Shown here: piece after piece, positions 1-7,872 of the stretch
Position numbering within the stretch: the stretch's first letter is position 1
Layout of the letters: every line of letters starts with the position of its first letter
From: Thermoanaerobaculia bacterium
GTDB lineage: Bacteria > Acidobacteriota > Thermoanaerobaculia > Thermoanaerobaculales > Sulfomarinibacteraceae
Direction: 5' to 3'
DNA length: 38,406 nucleotides
NCBI GenBank assembly: GCA_027067575.1
Contig: JAMOVQ010000104.1
Coordinates: forward strand, 1 to 38,406
The notes under the pieces: model-generated
Told to the model about the DNA's origin: nothing
The model's database searches: none
What the model saw: the letters and a program-made list of their open reading frames with translations, nothing else
Translations under genes and position numbers: made by a program

Positions 1-20
1 TCCCTTAATATTTGCGGACG

Positions 21-410
21 TCACCCCTCGTCCACCCACTCGGTGGTGTAGGTGGCGGTGCGGGGGACGATGCAGAGGAAACGGACGGGGACCTCGCCGC
101 GGTTCTCGTAATGGTGGGTGACGCCAGCGGGGATCAGGACGCAGTCGCCGGGGCGGACGGTGACCTCCTCGCCGTCGAGGCCCAGCACCATCTCGCCCTC
201 GAGTACGACCTGCTCGTGCTCGATATCCGGGTGGCGGTGCGCGGGGATCGAGCCGCCGGGCTCGATGGAGAACCGCCTGAGCACGAAGTTCGGGACGCCT
301 TCGGCCGGGCCGAGCAGCACCTGGATCGTGGCGCCCCTGGAGCGCCCCACGGTGCTCCACTCCACGTCGTCCATCCTGCGGACCACGGGCCGTGTCGTTC
401 CCTTCGCCAT
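21..410 (-). CDS. Small single-domain cupin protein
   Basis: This 129-residue protein is one double-stranded beta-helix (cupin) domain. Cupin motif 1 is visible as HRHPDIEHEQ followed by EGE, and motif 2 ends in a PAGVTHHYEN stretch, so three His and one Glu could bind a metal. No second domain, signal peptide or membrane segment is present. The ATG at 410 follows a good GGAGG Shine-Dalgarno sequence, so translation probably starts here although the open frame continues upstream. It is transcribed away from recN. Small cupins of this kind may be enzymes, sugar-binding proteins or stress proteins; the substrate cannot be read from the sequence. Confidence 0.85.
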   Translation of the reverse strand: MAKGTTRPVVRRMDDVEWSTVGRSRGATIQVLLGPAEGVPNFVLRRFSIEPGGSIPAHRHPDIEHEQVVLEGEMVLGLDGEEVTVRPGDCVLIPAGVTHHYENRGEVPVRFLCIVPRTATYTTEWVDEG

Positions 411-452
411 GGCACCTCCCTCGCGGGAAGTGTACCTCGATCCGCAGGGTGG

Positions 453-458
453 TACGAT
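453..458 (+). promoter_or_regulatory. TANNNT -10 element of recN, possibly leaderless
   Basis: TACGAT lies exactly six bases before the GTG start of recN and no Shine-Dalgarno sequence lies in between. A transcript starting about seven bases after this element would begin at or next to the start codon. No convincing -35 element is visible. The same spacing recurs at both starts of the divergent promoter near 30150. Confidence 0.45.
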
Positions 459-464
459 CGCCCC

Positions 465-2171
465 GTGCTGGAGCGGTTGCACGTCGTCGATCTCGGCATC
501 ATCGAGGAGGTCGAGCTGGAGCTCGGTCCCGGCCTGACGGCGTTGACCGGGGAGACCGGAGCGGGCAAGTCGCTGCTCGTCGGCTCCCTGGAGCTGCTGG
601 CCGGGGGGCGGGCCTCCACCGATCGGATCCGGACCGGCGCCCGCGCCCTGCGGGTCGAGGGCGCGTACCGCTTGCCGGAGCGGCATCCCGCCCGGGGGGT
701 GCTCGAGGAGCTCGGGATCCCCGCGGAGGACGACGGCGTGGTGGTCCGGCGGGAGCTGAGCGCCGGGGGGCGCGGACGTGCGTGGATCAACGACGTGCCG
801 GTGACAGCCGGGGCGCTCCAGGCGCTGGCGCGGTCGCTCCTGTCGATCCACGGTCAGCACGAGCAGCACGGGCTCGCCGACCCCGCGGTCCAGCGGGCGC
901 TGGTGGACGAGGCGGCGGACCACCGGGAGCTGCTGGAGGCGACGGCGGCCGCGTTCGGCCGCTGGGAGGCCGCGGCGGCCGAGGTCCGGCGGCTCGAGGC
1001 TGCCCGGGCCGCCCGGCGTGACCGGCTGGACGCCATCGCCTTCCAGCTCGCCGAGATCGACGCCGTGGCGCCGGAACCGGGCGAGGACGAGCGGCTGCGC
1101 GCCCGGCGTTCGGTCCTCCGCAACGCCGCACGCCTCGGGGAGCTCGCGGCCTCGGCCACCGGCCGCCTTGGCGGCGAGGACGGCGGCGCGGTGGACGAGC
1201 TCGCCCGCGCGCGGCGGGAGCTCGAGGAGATGGTGGAGCTCGGTCTCGGAGCGGCCGAGGCGCTCCGATCCCTGGCCGAGGCGGAGATCCACGCCTCGGA
1301 GGCGCTGCGGGAGCTGGAGGCCGCGGCGGCGGGGATCGAGCACGATCCGGCGGCGCTGGAGGAGGTGGAGGCGCGGCTCCACGCTCTGGAGAACCTGATG
1401 CTCAAGTACGGTGAGCCGCTGTCGGCCGTTCTCGAGCACCGGGAGCGGCTGCTCGCGGAGCGGCGGGAGCTGGAGGGCGTCGAGGAGGACCTGGCCGCGG
1501 CGCAGAAGGCGGCCCGGGCAGCGCTGGAGGCGTACGACCGGGCCGCCCGCGAGCTCCAGCGGTCCCGCGAGGCCGCGGGCCGGGTCCTGCTGGAGGAGGT
1601 CGCCGCGATCCTCGCCTCCCTGGCCATGGCCGGGACCCGCCTCGAGTTCCGGTGGGCGGCGCGCCCGCGGGAGGGCAGCCCGCTGGAGCGGGACGGGACT
1701 CCGGTGGCGTTCGACGCCGGGGGCGTCGAGGAGTGCGAGCTGCTGATCGCGCCGAACCCCGGCGAGGCGCTCCGCAGGATGTCGCGGATCGCCTCCGGCG
1801 GCGAGCTCTCGCGCCTCCACCTGGCGCTGCGGACGGCTCTCCGGCGGCGGCGCGGCGCGGCGCCGGTAACGCTGCTGTTCGACGAGGTGGACCAGGGGCT
1901 CGGTGGCGCGACGGCCGCGGCGCTGGGGACCGTGCTCGCCGACCTCGCCGCGACGGACCAGGTGCTCGTGGTCACGCACCTGCCGCAGGTGGCCGCCCGG
2001 GCCCACCGGCAGCTCCTCGTCCGCAAGGGTCCCCGCGACGGCCGCACCGTGGTCTCCGTGACGCCCCTCGACCACGAGACCCGGATCCGCGAGCTGGCCC
2101 GGATGCTCTCGGGCGACACGATCGGCGAGACGGCCATCTCCCACGCCCGGGAGCTCCTGGAGGGCGCGTGA
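465..2171 (+). CDS. recN: DNA repair protein RecN (SMC-like ATPase)
   Basis: RecN is an SMC-family ATPase that acts in the cytoplasm on double-strand breaks during recombinational repair. The 568-residue protein has the family layout: Walker A GETGAGKS at about residues 29-36, a QHEQH segment, two long Glu/Arg/Ala-rich coiled-coil arms, the ABC signature SGGELSRL at about 444-451, and Walker B LLFDEVD near 470 followed by a D-loop GLGG. Length is normal for RecN (about 550-570). The GTG at 465 is chosen because the protein begins there with the conserved L-LxxLxVxxLxxI-type start; upstream codons are antisense to the cupin. Its stop overlaps the start of tsaC, so the two are probably cotranscribed. 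Confidence 0.95.
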   Translation: MLERLHVVDLGIIEEVELELGPGLTALTGETGAGKSLLVGSLELLAGGRASTDRIRTGARALRVEGAYRLPERHPARGVLEELGIPAEDDGVVVRRELSAGGRGRAWINDVPVTAGALQALARSLLSIHGQHEQHGLADPAVQRALVDEAADHRELLEATAAAFGRWEAAAAEVRRLEAARAARRDRLDAIAFQLAEIDAVAPEPGEDERLRARRSVLRNAARLGELAASATGRLGGEDGGAVDELARARRELEEMVELGLGAAEALRSLAEAEIHASEALRELEAAAAGIEHDPAALEEVEARLHALENLMLKYGEPLSAVLEHRERLLAERRELEGVEEDLAAAQKAARAALEAYDRAARELQRSREAAGRVLLEEVAAILASLAMAGTRLEFRWAARPREGSPLERDGTPVAFDAGGVEECELLIAPNPGEALRRMSRIASGGELSRLHLALRTALRRRRGAAPVTLLFDEVDQGLGGATAAALGTVLADLAATDQVLVVTHLPQVAARAHRQLLVRKGPRDGRTVVSVTPLDHETRIRELARMLSGDTIGETAISHARELLEGA

Positions 2172-2761
2172 GGCGGCTCCGGTTCCTCGACGGTCCCGAC
2201 ATCCGGCCGGCCGCGGACGCGGTCCGGGCCGCACTGGTCCTGGGCGGCGTGGCGTTGCTCCCCACCGAGACGTTCTACGGTCTCGCCGCCGACCCACGCT
2301 CGGCCGGGAGCGTGGCGAAGGTGTACGCGCTCAAGGACCGGCCCGAACGGATGCCGTTGCCCGTACTCGTGGCGGACTGGGACGGGCTGGAGGCGCTGGT
2401 CACCGTGCCCGACCGCTTCAGGGTCCGGCTCTCCCGGACGTGGCCCGCCGCCCTGACCGTCGTCCTCCCGGCGCGGGAGCCGGTTCCCGCGGCCGCGGGG
2501 ACCGGGACGCTGGCCGTCCGGATCCCCGCCCACGATCGCCTTCGAGCGCTTCTCTACCTGACGGGACCGCTGACCGGAACCTCGGCGAACCGTCACGGCA
2601 CGCCGCCCCCGGTGGCCGCCGACGCCGCTCTCGCCTCGCTCGCCGCGCCTCCCGACGTGGTGCTGGACGGCGGCGTGACGGCCGGTGGCCGTCCCTCGAC
2701 CCTCGTCGACCTGACGGGGCCCGAGCCACGGGTCCTCAGACCGGGTCCGGTGGCCTGGTGA
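2168..2761 (+). CDS. tsaC: Threonylcarbamoyl-AMP synthase (TsaC/Sua5/YciO family)
   Basis: This family makes threonylcarbamoyl-AMP from threonine, bicarbonate and ATP for the t6A37 modification of ANN-decoding tRNAs. The 197-residue protein is a single YrdC domain: the PTETFYGLAAD motif near residue 30, the KDRPERMPLPVLV nucleotide-binding segment, the TGPLTGTSAN motif and a C-terminal STLVDLTG segment. It lacks the extra C-terminal Sua5 domain, so it is of TsaC length. The GTG start at 2168 overlaps the recN stop (GTGA), which suggests translational coupling. YciO-type paralogues have a similar fold, so the exact activity is slightly uncertain. Confidence 0.9.
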   Translation: MRRLRFLDGPDIRPAADAVRAALVLGGVALLPTETFYGLAADPRSAGSVAKVYALKDRPERMPLPVLVADWDGLEALVTVPDRFRVRLSRTWPAALTVVLPAREPVPAAAGTGTLAVRIPAHDRLRALLYLTGPLTGTSANRHGTPPPVAADAALASLAAPPDVVLDGGVTAGGRPSTLVDLTGPEPRVLRPGPVAW

Positions 2762-2787
2762 GCGCCTGATCGCCACGGTCATGTCCC

Positions 2788-2878
2788 TGTGGAAAACCCT
2801 GTGGAAAACGTTGTGGAAAACGCGGTAAGTCCGTGGAAATGGAACACATCTCGATTCCGGCCCTCCGATTGCGGAAAA
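2788..2878 (+). repeat. Tandem DnaA-box-like sites in the tsaC / carbonic anhydrase gap
   Basis: Three perfect copies of TGTGGAAAA start at 2788, 2800 and 2812, exactly 12 bases apart. Degenerate copies follow at 2832 (CGTGGAAAT) and 2870 (TGCGGAAAA), all in one orientation. The reverse complement TTTTCCACA differs by one base from the E. coli DnaA box TTATCCACA and resembles boxes known from other phyla. The rest of the 319-base gap (2762-3080) is clearly less GC-rich than its flanks up to about 2990 and holds no gene. It could be a DnaA-regulated promoter, a titration site or part of an origin. Confidence 0.55.
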
Positions 2879-3080
2879 ACTCAACCTCAATGCCTTCAAT
2901 ACGTTGCGCGCATCATGCCGAAAATGAGGGGGTTGCGTCCGGCCGGATTTCGAAAGGATTCACAGAAGGAACGCAAACACTGGAGATCGCACCCTTTCCT
3001 GGTCCCGGCGGCCGGAGTGTGGTAGCGTCGGCGACGCCCGGCCGGACGGGGGTCTTGCCGGGGATCCGGGAGGGTGGTTC

Positions 3081-3620
3081 ATGGCGCTGATCGGGTTCGA
3101 CGGCAGGGTGCCACAGGTCGGCCGGCGGGTGTTCCTGGCGCCCTCGGCCGAGGTGATCGGCGAGGTCACACTGGAGGACGACGCCTCCGTCTGGTTCAAC
3201 GTGGTTCTCCGGGGCGACATCCACTGGATCCGGGTCGGCGCACGCTCGAACCTCCAGGACGGCGTGGTGGTCCACGTGGAGAACGGCCGTTGCCCGACAC
3301 TGCTCGAGGAGGAGGTCAGCGTCGGCCACGGTGCGGTGCTCCACGGCTGCACCGTCCGGCGCGGTGCGCTCGTCGGCATGGGCGCCACGGTGCTCAACGA
3401 CGCGGAGGTCGGCGAGCGGGCGCTGGTGGCCGCTGGCTCACTGGTCCGGGAGGGGTTCACCGTGCCGCCGGGCACGCTGGCGGCGGGCGTTCCCGCCACC
3501 GTCCGCCGGGAGCTGACGGCGGAGGAGCTCGAACGGCTCGACCGGACCTGGCGCCACTACCTGGAGTACAAGTCCCGGTACCTCGCAGAGGGGATCGGGG
3601 CGACGGAGGCGAGCGAATGA
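3081..3620 (+). CDS. Gamma-class carbonic anhydrase-like hexapeptide-repeat protein
   Basis: The 179-residue protein is a left-handed beta-helix of repeated hexapeptides, ending in a C-terminal alpha helix. The gamma carbonic anhydrase metal site is visible: His65 in VVHVENG, and His83 and His88 in VGHGAVLHGC. The Arg/Asp/Gln positions RGDIHWIRVG and NLQDG are also kept. The His65-to-His83 loop is short compared with archaeal Cam, as in the YrdA/PaaY group. It may hydrate CO2 or be one of the family members with no demonstrated activity. The ATG at 3081 has a GGGAGGGTGG site upstream. The stop overlaps hisS (ATGA). Confidence 0.88.
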   Translation: MALIGFDGRVPQVGRRVFLAPSAEVIGEVTLEDDASVWFNVVLRGDIHWIRVGARSNLQDGVVVHVENGRCPTLLEEEVSVGHGAVLHGCTVRRGALVGMGATVLNDAEVGERALVAAGSLVREGFTVPPGTLAAGVPATVRRELTAEELERLDRTWRHYLEYKSRYLAEGIGATEASE

Positions 3621-4897
3621 TCCGGAAGGTCAAGGGAACGAGGGACATCCTCCCGCCGGAGAGCCGGCTGTGGCAGGCCGTCGAGGCCGAGGCCGTGCGG
3701 ACGTTCGGCGCGTTCGGCTACGACGAGATCCGCCTGCCGCTGCTGGAGCCCACCGAGCTGTTCGTCCGGGGCGTCGGCGAGGGGACCGACATCGTGGGCA
3801 AGGAGATGTACACCTTCACCGACCGGAAGGGCCGGTCGCTGACGCTGCGGCCCGAGGGAACCGCCGGCGTGGCCCGGGCGTACATCGAGAACGGCCTGGG
3901 GCAGCGGCCCCACCCCCTCCGGCTGTTCTACGCCGGCCCGATGTTCCGGTACGAGAAGATGCAGCGCGGCCGGTACCGCCAGTTCTCCCAGATCGGGATC
4001 GAGCTGCTCGGCGCCGCAACTCCCGAGGCCGACGTGGAGGTGCTCCTCGCCCTCCACACCTACTTGGGCCGCCTGGGGTTCGACGACCTCGTCATCCTGC
4101 TCAACGACCTCGGCGACCCCGAGGACCGCGCCCCGTACGTGGCGCGGCTGAAGGAGGAGCTCGGGCCCCACCGGGAGGCGCTCTGTGCCGACTGCCGCCG
4201 CCGGTGGGACGAGAACCCGCTCCGGATCCTCGACTGCAAGGTGGAGCGGTGCCGTGAGATCGTCTCGGGGACGACCCCCATCGCGGAGACGGTCTCGGCC
4301 GAGGCCCGGGCCCACGTGGACCGGGTGCGCGAGCTGCTGGAGACGCTGGGCGTCGCGGTCCGCCCCGCACCGAGGCTGGTCCGCGGGCTCGACTACTACA
4401 TGCGGACGGTGTTCGAGGTGGTCTCGCCCGCACTCGGCGAGCACGCCGTCATCTGTGGCGGAGGCCGGTACGATCGCCTGATCGCCGACCTCGGCGGCCC
4501 GGCGGTTCCAGGCGTCGGGTTCGCCATCGGCGAGGACCGCCTCGTGGACGTGCTGCCCGAGGCGTACTGCCGGCGCGTTCTCGAGGTACCGTTCGTGGCG
4601 GTCGTGCCGGTGGGCGCCGCGGCCGCGGCGGCCCAGGCGCTGGCGCAGCGGTTGCGGGAGGCCGGGGTCCGGACCGAGGTCGAGGTCTCGGGACGTTCCC
4701 TGCGGGCGGGCCTCAAGTGGGCGGCGAAGACCGGCGCCCGGGTGGCCGTCATCGTCGGGGAGGACGAGGCGGCGCGCGGCGAGGCCGTGGTCCGCGACAT
4801 GGCGGCGGGCGAGCAGCGGACGGTGACCGTGGATGCGCTCGTGGAGGCCGTGGAGCCGCTCCTGGAGGCCGACGGGGGGGCCGATGACGGGCACTGA
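3617..4897 (+). CDS. hisS: Histidine-tRNA ligase
   Basis: The enzyme charges tRNA-His with histidine in the cytoplasm. The 426-residue protein has the class II layout: start MIRKVKGTRDILP, motif 2 FRYEKMQRGRYRQF at about 110-123, the histidine-specific RGLDYYMRTVFE loop at about 256, motif 3 GVGFAIGEDRL, and a C-terminal anticodon-binding domain with FVAVVPVG and a SGRSLRAGLK segment. Length is normal (about 420-430). The ATG at 3617 overlaps the preceding stop (ATGA) and marks the conserved start. Its substrate tRNA-His is encoded at 17198. Confidence 0.97.
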   Translation: MIRKVKGTRDILPPESRLWQAVEAEAVRTFGAFGYDEIRLPLLEPTELFVRGVGEGTDIVGKEMYTFTDRKGRSLTLRPEGTAGVARAYIENGLGQRPHPLRLFYAGPMFRYEKMQRGRYRQFSQIGIELLGAATPEADVEVLLALHTYLGRLGFDDLVILLNDLGDPEDRAPYVARLKEELGPHREALCADCRRRWDENPLRILDCKVERCREIVSGTTPIAETVSAEARAHVDRVRELLETLGVAVRPAPRLVRGLDYYMRTVFEVVSPALGEHAVICGGGRYDRLIADLGGPAVPGVGFAIGEDRLVDVLPEAYCRRVLEVPFVAVVPVGAAAAAAQALAQRLREAGVRTEVEVSGRSLRAGLKWAAKTGARVAVIVGEDEAARGEAVVRDMAAGEQRTVTVDALVEAVEPLLEADGGADDGH

Positions 4898-5108
4898 ACG
4901 GTGGAGCACCTGCCCCATCTGTGGTGCGTTGATGTCGTGGGATTCCGGGGACGGACGGTGGGAGTGTTCTGGCGTCATCCAGCACTGCTACCTGGAGGAG
5001 GTGGACGGCGCACGGCGCTGGCTGGTGCTGACGGCCTCGAGTTCCGGGGAGGATGCCGAGCTGTTCTCCCGCTGGCCGTTCCCCGGCGAACCGGGGACGC
5101 CCGCCTGA
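4884..5108 (+). CDS. Small hypothetical protein with a putative Cys-rich zinc site
   Basis: This is a 74-residue reading frame starting with ATG inside the end of hisS (14-base overlap) and ending 26 bases before the convergent efflux operon. It carries CPICG near the N-terminus, then single Cys residues in WECSG and QHCYLE, which could form a small zinc ribbon or treble-clef-like site. There is no signal peptide or membrane segment. The family is not recognised. The overlap with hisS suggests coupled translation, but no other evidence of expression is visible. Confidence 0.5.
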   Translation: MTGTERWSTCPICGALMSWDSGDGRWECSGVIQHCYLEEVDGARRWLVLTASSSGEDAELFSRWPFPGEPGTPA

Positions 5109-5134
5109 GCCCGCAGCCGCCCCGGCTCCGCGCC

Positions 5135-6688
5135 TCAGTGGATCGGGCCCTCGACCTTCCGGATCCGGGCGCGGATGAGGAGGACCGCCAGGGCGGCGGC
5201 GATGGAGAAGAGACCGAGGTGCTGGTAGGTGGCGTGGTAGGCGTACCCGGCCGCACGGCGCAGCATCAGCCCCTTGCCGGTGGCCAGGAACAGGTGCCAG
5301 GCGTCCGGGTCGAACACCGGCCCCGAGGGGACGCCGGCCAGGGTCGCCAGCCTGGCGGCGAGCTCCGCAACCCGTGCGCTGCCCGCGGTCAGGTTGGAGG
5401 CCATCCCCTCGTAGAACGCCGAGGTCCGGGAGACCATGACCGTGGTGGCGTAGGCCGACCCCAGGGAGCCGGCGACGAGACGGGACACGTTGACCAGGGT
5501 CGACCCGTCCGCGATGTCACGGGCCTCGAGGGTGCCCAGGGCGATCAGCGTCACCGGCGCGAAGACGCCGCCGACGGCCAGCCCGAAGAAGACGTTGTCC
5601 AGCGTCAGTAGCCACCGGGGAGTGTCGGGGTCGGTGTGGAACAGCCAGCACGCGGCGGCGGTGGCGAGGAGGAACAGGATGGCGATCCGTTTCGGGCTGA
5701 GCCGGTCGGAGAGCGCACCGGTGACGGCGGTGCTCAGGCCGGACAGCAGCGCGCCCGGCAGCATGATCAGCCCCGCCTGGAGCGTCGTGTACCCGTGGAC
5801 CCGCTGGAGGTAGACCGGCAACAGCAGGAAGAAGCCGTACGCCGTGATGGAGAGCAGGAACATGGCGGCCAGCCCAAGGCGGAACGGCCGGTGGCCCAGG
5901 ACCCGGCGGGGGAAGAGCGGCCGGCGCGCCAGGGTGAACCACGCCACGGCGGCCAGGCCGGAGAGGGCGAGGAGGACGAGCATGGCAACGATGAAGTCCG
6001 AGTCCAGCCACCCCTTCTCCTGGCCCTTGCCGGTGAAGACGATCAGCGCCGAGAACGCCGTGGCCAGCAGGGCGAACCCGACGAAGTCGAACGGCTTCGG
6101 TCCGTCGGAGCTCCTCAGGTTCGCGAACAGCAGCCAGACCAGCAGGACCGTCACCACCCCGATGGGAACGTTGATGTAGAACACCCAGCGCCACTCCAGG
6201 TGCTCGGTGATCAGGCCGCCCAGCGTCGGGCCCACCGCCGGCGCGAAGGAGGCCGAGAGGCCGTACAGCCCCATGGCCAGCCCGTGCTCCGTCTCGGGGA
6301 ACGCCTCGTACAGGATGACCAGGCCGACCGGGATCAGGATCCCCTCCCCCATCCCCTGGAACAGCCGCGCGGTCAGCATCACCGGGAGTGACGGCGCCAC
6401 CCCGGCCAGCGCCGACATGGCGATGAACAGCGACGTCCCGAGCAGGAAGGTGTTCCGGTGCCCGAGAACCTCCGCCATCCACCCGACGGCGGTCATGGCG
6501 ATGGCCGAGCCGAGGAAGTAGATGATGACGACCCACTGGACGCCGTGGATGTCCGCGTCCAGCGAGGCCATCATGTGGGGCAAGACGATGTCGACGATGG
6601 TGGTGTCGAGCAGGGCGATGAAGATCCCCACCGACACGAGGGCCGCCACGACCCACTTGTTCGGCCCGACCACCGTCTTCCCGCCCAT
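5135..6688 (-). CDS. DHA2-family drug:H+ antiporter (EmrB/QacA type)
   Basis: The 517-residue inner membrane protein is a major facilitator of the 14-helix DHA2 group, which exports drugs or other hydrophobic compounds in exchange for protons. Helix 1 carries the group motif LDTTIVDIVLP. A motif A-like loop (AEVLGHRN) follows helix 2, and motif C (GPTLGG) lies in helix 5. The ATG at 6688 sits behind a G-rich ribosome site, eight bases after the stop of the adaptor gene. With the adaptor and TolC-like channel upstream it should form a tripartite efflux pump. Its substrate is unknown. Confidence 0.93.
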   Translation of the reverse strand: MGGKTVVGPNKWVVAALVSVGIFIALLDTTIVDIVLPHMMASLDADIHGVQWVVIIYFLGSAIAMTAVGWMAEVLGHRNTFLLGTSLFIAMSALAGVAPSLPVMLTARLFQGMGEGILIPVGLVILYEAFPETEHGLAMGLYGLSASFAPAVGPTLGGLITEHLEWRWVFYINVPIGVVTVLLVWLLFANLRSSDGPKPFDFVGFALLATAFSALIVFTGKGQEKGWLDSDFIVAMLVLLALSGLAAVAWFTLARRPLFPRRVLGHRPFRLGLAAMFLLSITAYGFFLLLPVYLQRVHGYTTLQAGLIMLPGALLSGLSTAVTGALSDRLSPKRIAILFLLATAAACWLFHTDPDTPRWLLTLDNVFFGLAVGGVFAPVTLIALGTLEARDIADGSTLVNVSRLVAGSLGSAYATTVMVSRTSAFYEGMASNLTAGSARVAELAARLATLAGVPSGPVFDPDAWHLFLATGKGLMLRRAAGYAYHATYQHLGLFSIAAALAVLLIRARIRKVEGPIH

Positions 6689-6696
6689 GGCCCCCC

Positions 6697-7872
6697 CTAC
6701 CGCGCCACCGCGACCTCGACCGAGAGCCCCGGCACGATCTCCGGGTACTCGTCCACGTCGTCGATCCGGATCCGGACGGGGACCCGCTGGGTCACCTTGG
6801 TGAACTCGCCCGCCGTGATGTCCCTCGGGATCAGCGCGAACTCCGCCGCGGAGGCCGGCGCGGTCAGGACGACGTGGCCGGTGAACCGCTTCCCCGGCAG
6901 GGCGTCGATCCGGAGGGCGACCTCCTCACCGTCGTGGATGTACCGCAGCTTGGTCTCCTCGAACCGCGCCTCGACGTACCGCGTCCGCGGGTCGTACAGC
7001 CCGATCACGGGACGGCCCGGCGAGGCGAAGTCGCCGACCTCGGCCAGGATGCGGGCCACCACCCCGTCGAGCGGCGCCGTGATATCGCACCACGACCGGG
7101 CGAGCCGGGCCATCCGGACGCCCTCCTCGGCCCGGGCGACGGCGCGCTCCGCCTCGGTGACGCCCGCCTTGGCCTCGCCGATCTGCGCGCGGGCGGCACG
7201 GGCCTCCCCGAGCCGCGCCTCGGCCACGGCGACGCCTGCGCGGGCGGCCTCCTCGTCGGCGACGGCGGACTTCCAGGCGGTTTCCACCTGTTCGTACCGC
7301 GACCGAGGGATCGCGCGCTTCTCGAGGAGCCTCTCAAACCGGTGGTACTGCCGCTCCAACCGCTCCCGGGCCGCCGTGGCGCGGACCACCTTCGTCCGGG
7401 CGGATTCGAGCCCCGCCTCGGCGGCCGTGATGGCGGCGGGAACCTGCCGGGTGGCGAGCTCCAGCTTCTTTGCCACACGATCCCGGGCCGCCCGGGCCTG
7501 GGCCAGCGCGGCCTCGGCCTCGGCGACCTGCCGATCGTACCGGTCCGGGTCGATCCGGAGCAGCACGTCACCCCGGTGGACGGTCTGCCCCTCCCGGGCC
7601 TCCACGGCGACGATCCGGCCCGCCACCTGCGGCGCCACGTCGGCGATGTCGGCCTTGACGTACGCCGCATCGGTGGTGGCATGCCCGATCCGCCAGACGA
7701 CCCAGCGGATCGAGACGATCGCGCCGGCCACCAGGCAGAGGACGACCAGGACGAGGAGAATCCTCCTCCCCAGTCCCCTCCGCTTTGCCTTTGCTGCGTC
7801 CTTCGGCTCCTCGCCGTTCTCCGGCGCCTCGACTTCGGGCCTCGTCTCCACGTTTCGGCGTTCATCCGTCAT
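6697..7872 (-). CDS. HlyD/EmrA-type periplasmic adaptor protein
   Basis: The adaptor links the inner membrane antiporter to the outer membrane channel. The 391-residue product has a short charged cytoplasmic start, one membrane helix (about residues 37-57), a lipoyl/barrel-sandwich half-motif (APQVAGRIVAVEAREGQ), a long Ala/Glu/Arg-rich coiled-coil hairpin, the second lipoyl half (ITAPLDGVVARI) and a beta-barrel domain with ARFEETKLRYI. The ATG at 7872 is preferred over an in-frame one at 7905: it has a GGAGGGG site about 10 bases upstream and gives an 11-base overlap with the tolC stop. Confidence 0.92.
   Translation of the reverse strand: MTDERRNVETRPEVEAPENGEEPKDAAKAKRRGLGRRILLVLVVLCLVAGAIVSIRWVVWRIGHATTDAAYVKADIADVAPQVAGRIVAVEAREGQTVHRGDVLLRIDPDRYDRQVAEAEAALAQARAARDRVAKKLELATRQVPAAITAAEAGLESARTKVVRATAARERLERQYHRFERLLEKRAIPRSRYEQVETAWKSAVADEEAARAGVAVAEARLGEARAARAQIGEAKAGVTEAERAVARAEEGVRMARLARSWCDITAPLDGVVARILAEVGDFASPGRPVIGLYDPRTRYVEARFEETKLRYIHDGEEVALRIDALPGKRFTGHVVLTAPASAAEFALIPRDITAGEFTKVTQRVPVRIRIDDVDEYPEIVPGLSVEVAVAR

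Noticed and set aside
12-464. In-frame extension of recN to an upstream start, giving a 719-residue protein
   Set aside because: The extra 151 residues are antisense to a clear cupin gene, have biased composition, and RecN homology begins at 465.
854-2899. Long minus-strand open frame over recN and tsaC
   Set aside because: It is a GC-rich shadow frame with Arg/Ser/Ala-biased composition and no recognisable domain; the opposite strand holds two well-supported genes.
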